A stretch of 64,000 nucleotides of DNA, from NCBI GenBank assembly GCA_905183005.1, contig CAJJDO010000079.1:351510-415509 (forward strand). The letters are read 5' to 3'. This stretch comes from Paramecium pentaurelia. Taxonomy: Eukaryota; Ciliophora; Oligohymenophorea; Peniculida; Parameciidae. Numbering within the stretch: the first letter of the stretch is position 1; every line of letters starts with the position of its first letter. Of the stretch, positions 62,609 to 64,000 are shown piece by piece. The translations under genes and the position numbers were made by a program. The notes beneath the pieces were generated by a model. It had not been told where the DNA came from. It saw only the letters and a list, made by a program, of their open reading frames with translations, and ran no database searches.

Positions 62609-62863
62609 TCATTATAAGAAAAGTCTGACAAATTAATTAGTATGATTAAAATGTTATCTCTGATTAGTTAGACAATTCTCATGTATTTTTAATTCAATTT
62701 CACTAAATATTAAAGATTCTTATCAAGTATACAATTCAACTTCATAAAGTATTTCTTAATTTTGTTGTATTGATTCCATCACTGTATACTCTCTTCTTTT
62801 ATCAATACATTTATGATTTTCATTTTGAACTATTATTTTTTAATTTTGCATTAATAATCTCAT
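62609..62863 (-). CDS. small helical protein or 3' exon, 74 aa
   Basis: ATG 62861-62863, a 30-nt intron, TGA 62609-62611, 75 codons. The sequence MRLLMQNQKIIVQNENHKCI continuing DKRREYTVMESIQQNQEILY is polar helix with a short Arg/Lys cluster and looks coding. It could be the 3' part of a longer gene whose upstream exon (a piece with IFQRFKDLEEFIQAKQF at about 62900-62980) is out of frame. Convergent with the ANTH gene, 48 bp apart. Confidence 0.45.
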
Positions 62864-63829
62864 GGTGTCTTCTTAAAAAATAAATTGAATTTATCAAAAA
62901 TTATTTATAATTAAAATTGCTTTGCCTATATAAATTCTTCTAAATCTTTAAATCTTTGAAAAATACTAATATTAAAATTCATAGATTTAATTTATATTTA
63001 TAAACTTCTTATTAATATTCATAATTTTGACGATTAAACTATATATAATTATTGAAGCTTGTTTCAATATAAATTTAAAAGTTTTTAAAAAGTTCTTCAT
63101 TTTTATTATTCTTATAATAAATAGAGTGAATATAGATTCTTTAAAAGATAGTATATTGTTTAATTTATAAAATATTTAAATTTGATCATTAAAATAATAA
63201 AAGTGAGGTTTACATGTGTAATAAGCTATTGAAAATTAATGAAATAATGTAATATGAAATGATTGATAAAATAGTTTAGTTGAATATATTTTTCTTAATA
63301 TATTATTGGTAATGAACATTGTTTATATAACAAATAGATTTGATTTTACAATTCTTGGAGGTTTATTTTTTTATAATAATTTAACAATAATATTGTTATA
63401 ATTTATACTTAGAAATAATTATTATAAAATTAATATCCTCTTAAAGAATTGATTTTCAATATATTAAAGCATTTTTTATTTTCATTCTTCAAAAAAGAAT
63501 ACTTGAGCTAAAGAAATATTATAAATCATCTTAATAATACTACTGGAAATAAAATTATGATTTATAATTTTATCTAAAAATAAGTCTAAATTACATAAAA
63601 TATAGACGTAATTCATAAGATTTAATAGTTTTTGGGTTTTATTGACTTAATACAAGTTAAAATAACTTAATTGTTTGCCAATATTTAATTATTATTTCAG
63701 ATAGAATAAGTACATAATGAAAATAATTTATTAAATTCTTCTAATCTAAAAATCATTGAGCAGATAGAATATTGAGATGTAAATTTAAATACGGTCATCT
63801 TTTATTTGATGAGACAATAATATTTATAA
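62864..63829. other. AT-rich intergenic
   Basis: About 970 bp of AT-rich DNA. Apart from the possible upstream exon noted for the preceding gene, no coding-like frame was seen. Confidence 0.55.
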
Positions 63830-64000
63830 ATGCAAGATTCTATTCTTAACTTTGAAGATCATTCATATAATCATCCATCAGAAACATTACCTCAAATTTA
63901 AGAATAAAAATAAAAGAATCCTAGTGAAGCTAAAAATATACCTAAAAATATAGGTGGACTCTTAAAAAATCATTTCGGTATTATTTTAATCTAATAATGT
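63830..64000 (+). CDS. 5' end of a gene, runs off the window
   Basis: From ATG 63830 the frame encodes 57 residues to the window end: MQDSILNFEDHSYNHPSETL, then a Gln/Lys-rich linker and KNIGGLLKNHFGIIL. Residue use is coding-like. Too little is present to name the protein. An intron could begin after the last visible codons. Confidence 0.6.

Overview
The window reads as macronuclear DNA of a ciliate, most likely a Paramecium. It is very AT-rich. Nearly every gene reads through many TAA and TAG codons (glutamine) and ends only at TGA. Genes are dense and interrupted by tiny GT...AG introns of mostly 19-31 nt. I resolved about 65 of them, and for almost every complete model the exons sum exactly to a multiple of three. 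I saw no tRNA or rRNA gene, insertion sequence, CRISPR array, or promoter/terminator motif that I could defend. Spacing between genes is often 10-100 bp.

Layout, 1-12.7 kb: the 3' end of an eIF2-alpha-kinase-like gene (+), a Ser/Thr kinase (-), an Aurora-like kinase (+), an oxysterol-binding-protein-related protein (-), a 1005-residue propeller/solenoid protein that may be a nucleoporin (-), and a two-span membrane protein of a ciliate-type family (-). 13-16.6 kb: two axonemal genes, CFAP100-like and a SHIPPO/STPG-repeat protein (both -). 16.9-22.2 kb: a small gene, a 1410-residue secreted cysteine-rich repeat protein (+) and a 76-residue protein (-). 22.7-28.7 kb: an unresolved tail-anchored ORF, then on the minus strand CNOT11, an arrestin-fold protein and a decayed importin-alpha-like pseudogene 25-27 bp apart, then a membrane RING-H2 protein (+).

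28.7-42.1 kb: small membrane, coiled-coil and acylation-motif proteins, a RAD54-type Swi2/Snf2 ATPase (-), a 535-residue coiled coil (+), a 2.4 kb gene-poor stretch with one small Cys-rich ORF, and a cluster of short genes including one with a C-terminal CaaX box. 42.1-50 kb: an FCP/SCP-type phosphatase that has lost its catalytic aspartates, a fourth kinase, a delta-9-type desaturase, an 856-residue coiled-coil plus polytopic membrane protein and a 144-residue protein. 50.7-55.7 kb: one 1656-codon ORF without recognised introns, encoding a large polytopic protein like the ciliate 'tiny macrocysts' family. 55.9-58.3 kb: a small gene inside an apparently exact 1102-bp tandem duplication whose copies are separated by a single N, almost certainly an assembly artefact. 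59-64 kb: a three-repeat Myb protein, an ANTH (AP180/CALM-like) adaptor, a small minus-strand gene and the 5' end of a gene running off the window.

The genes serve mixed housekeeping functions: signalling kinases, lipid transfer and desaturation, ciliary structure, mRNA decay, DNA repair, membrane traffic. I see no operon-like system. The most unusual items are lineage features: a pseudophosphatase, a degenerate kinase domain, a paralogue caught in decay, intron-phase puzzles, 13-35 bp bidirectional promoters and several small proteins with lipid-anchor motifs.
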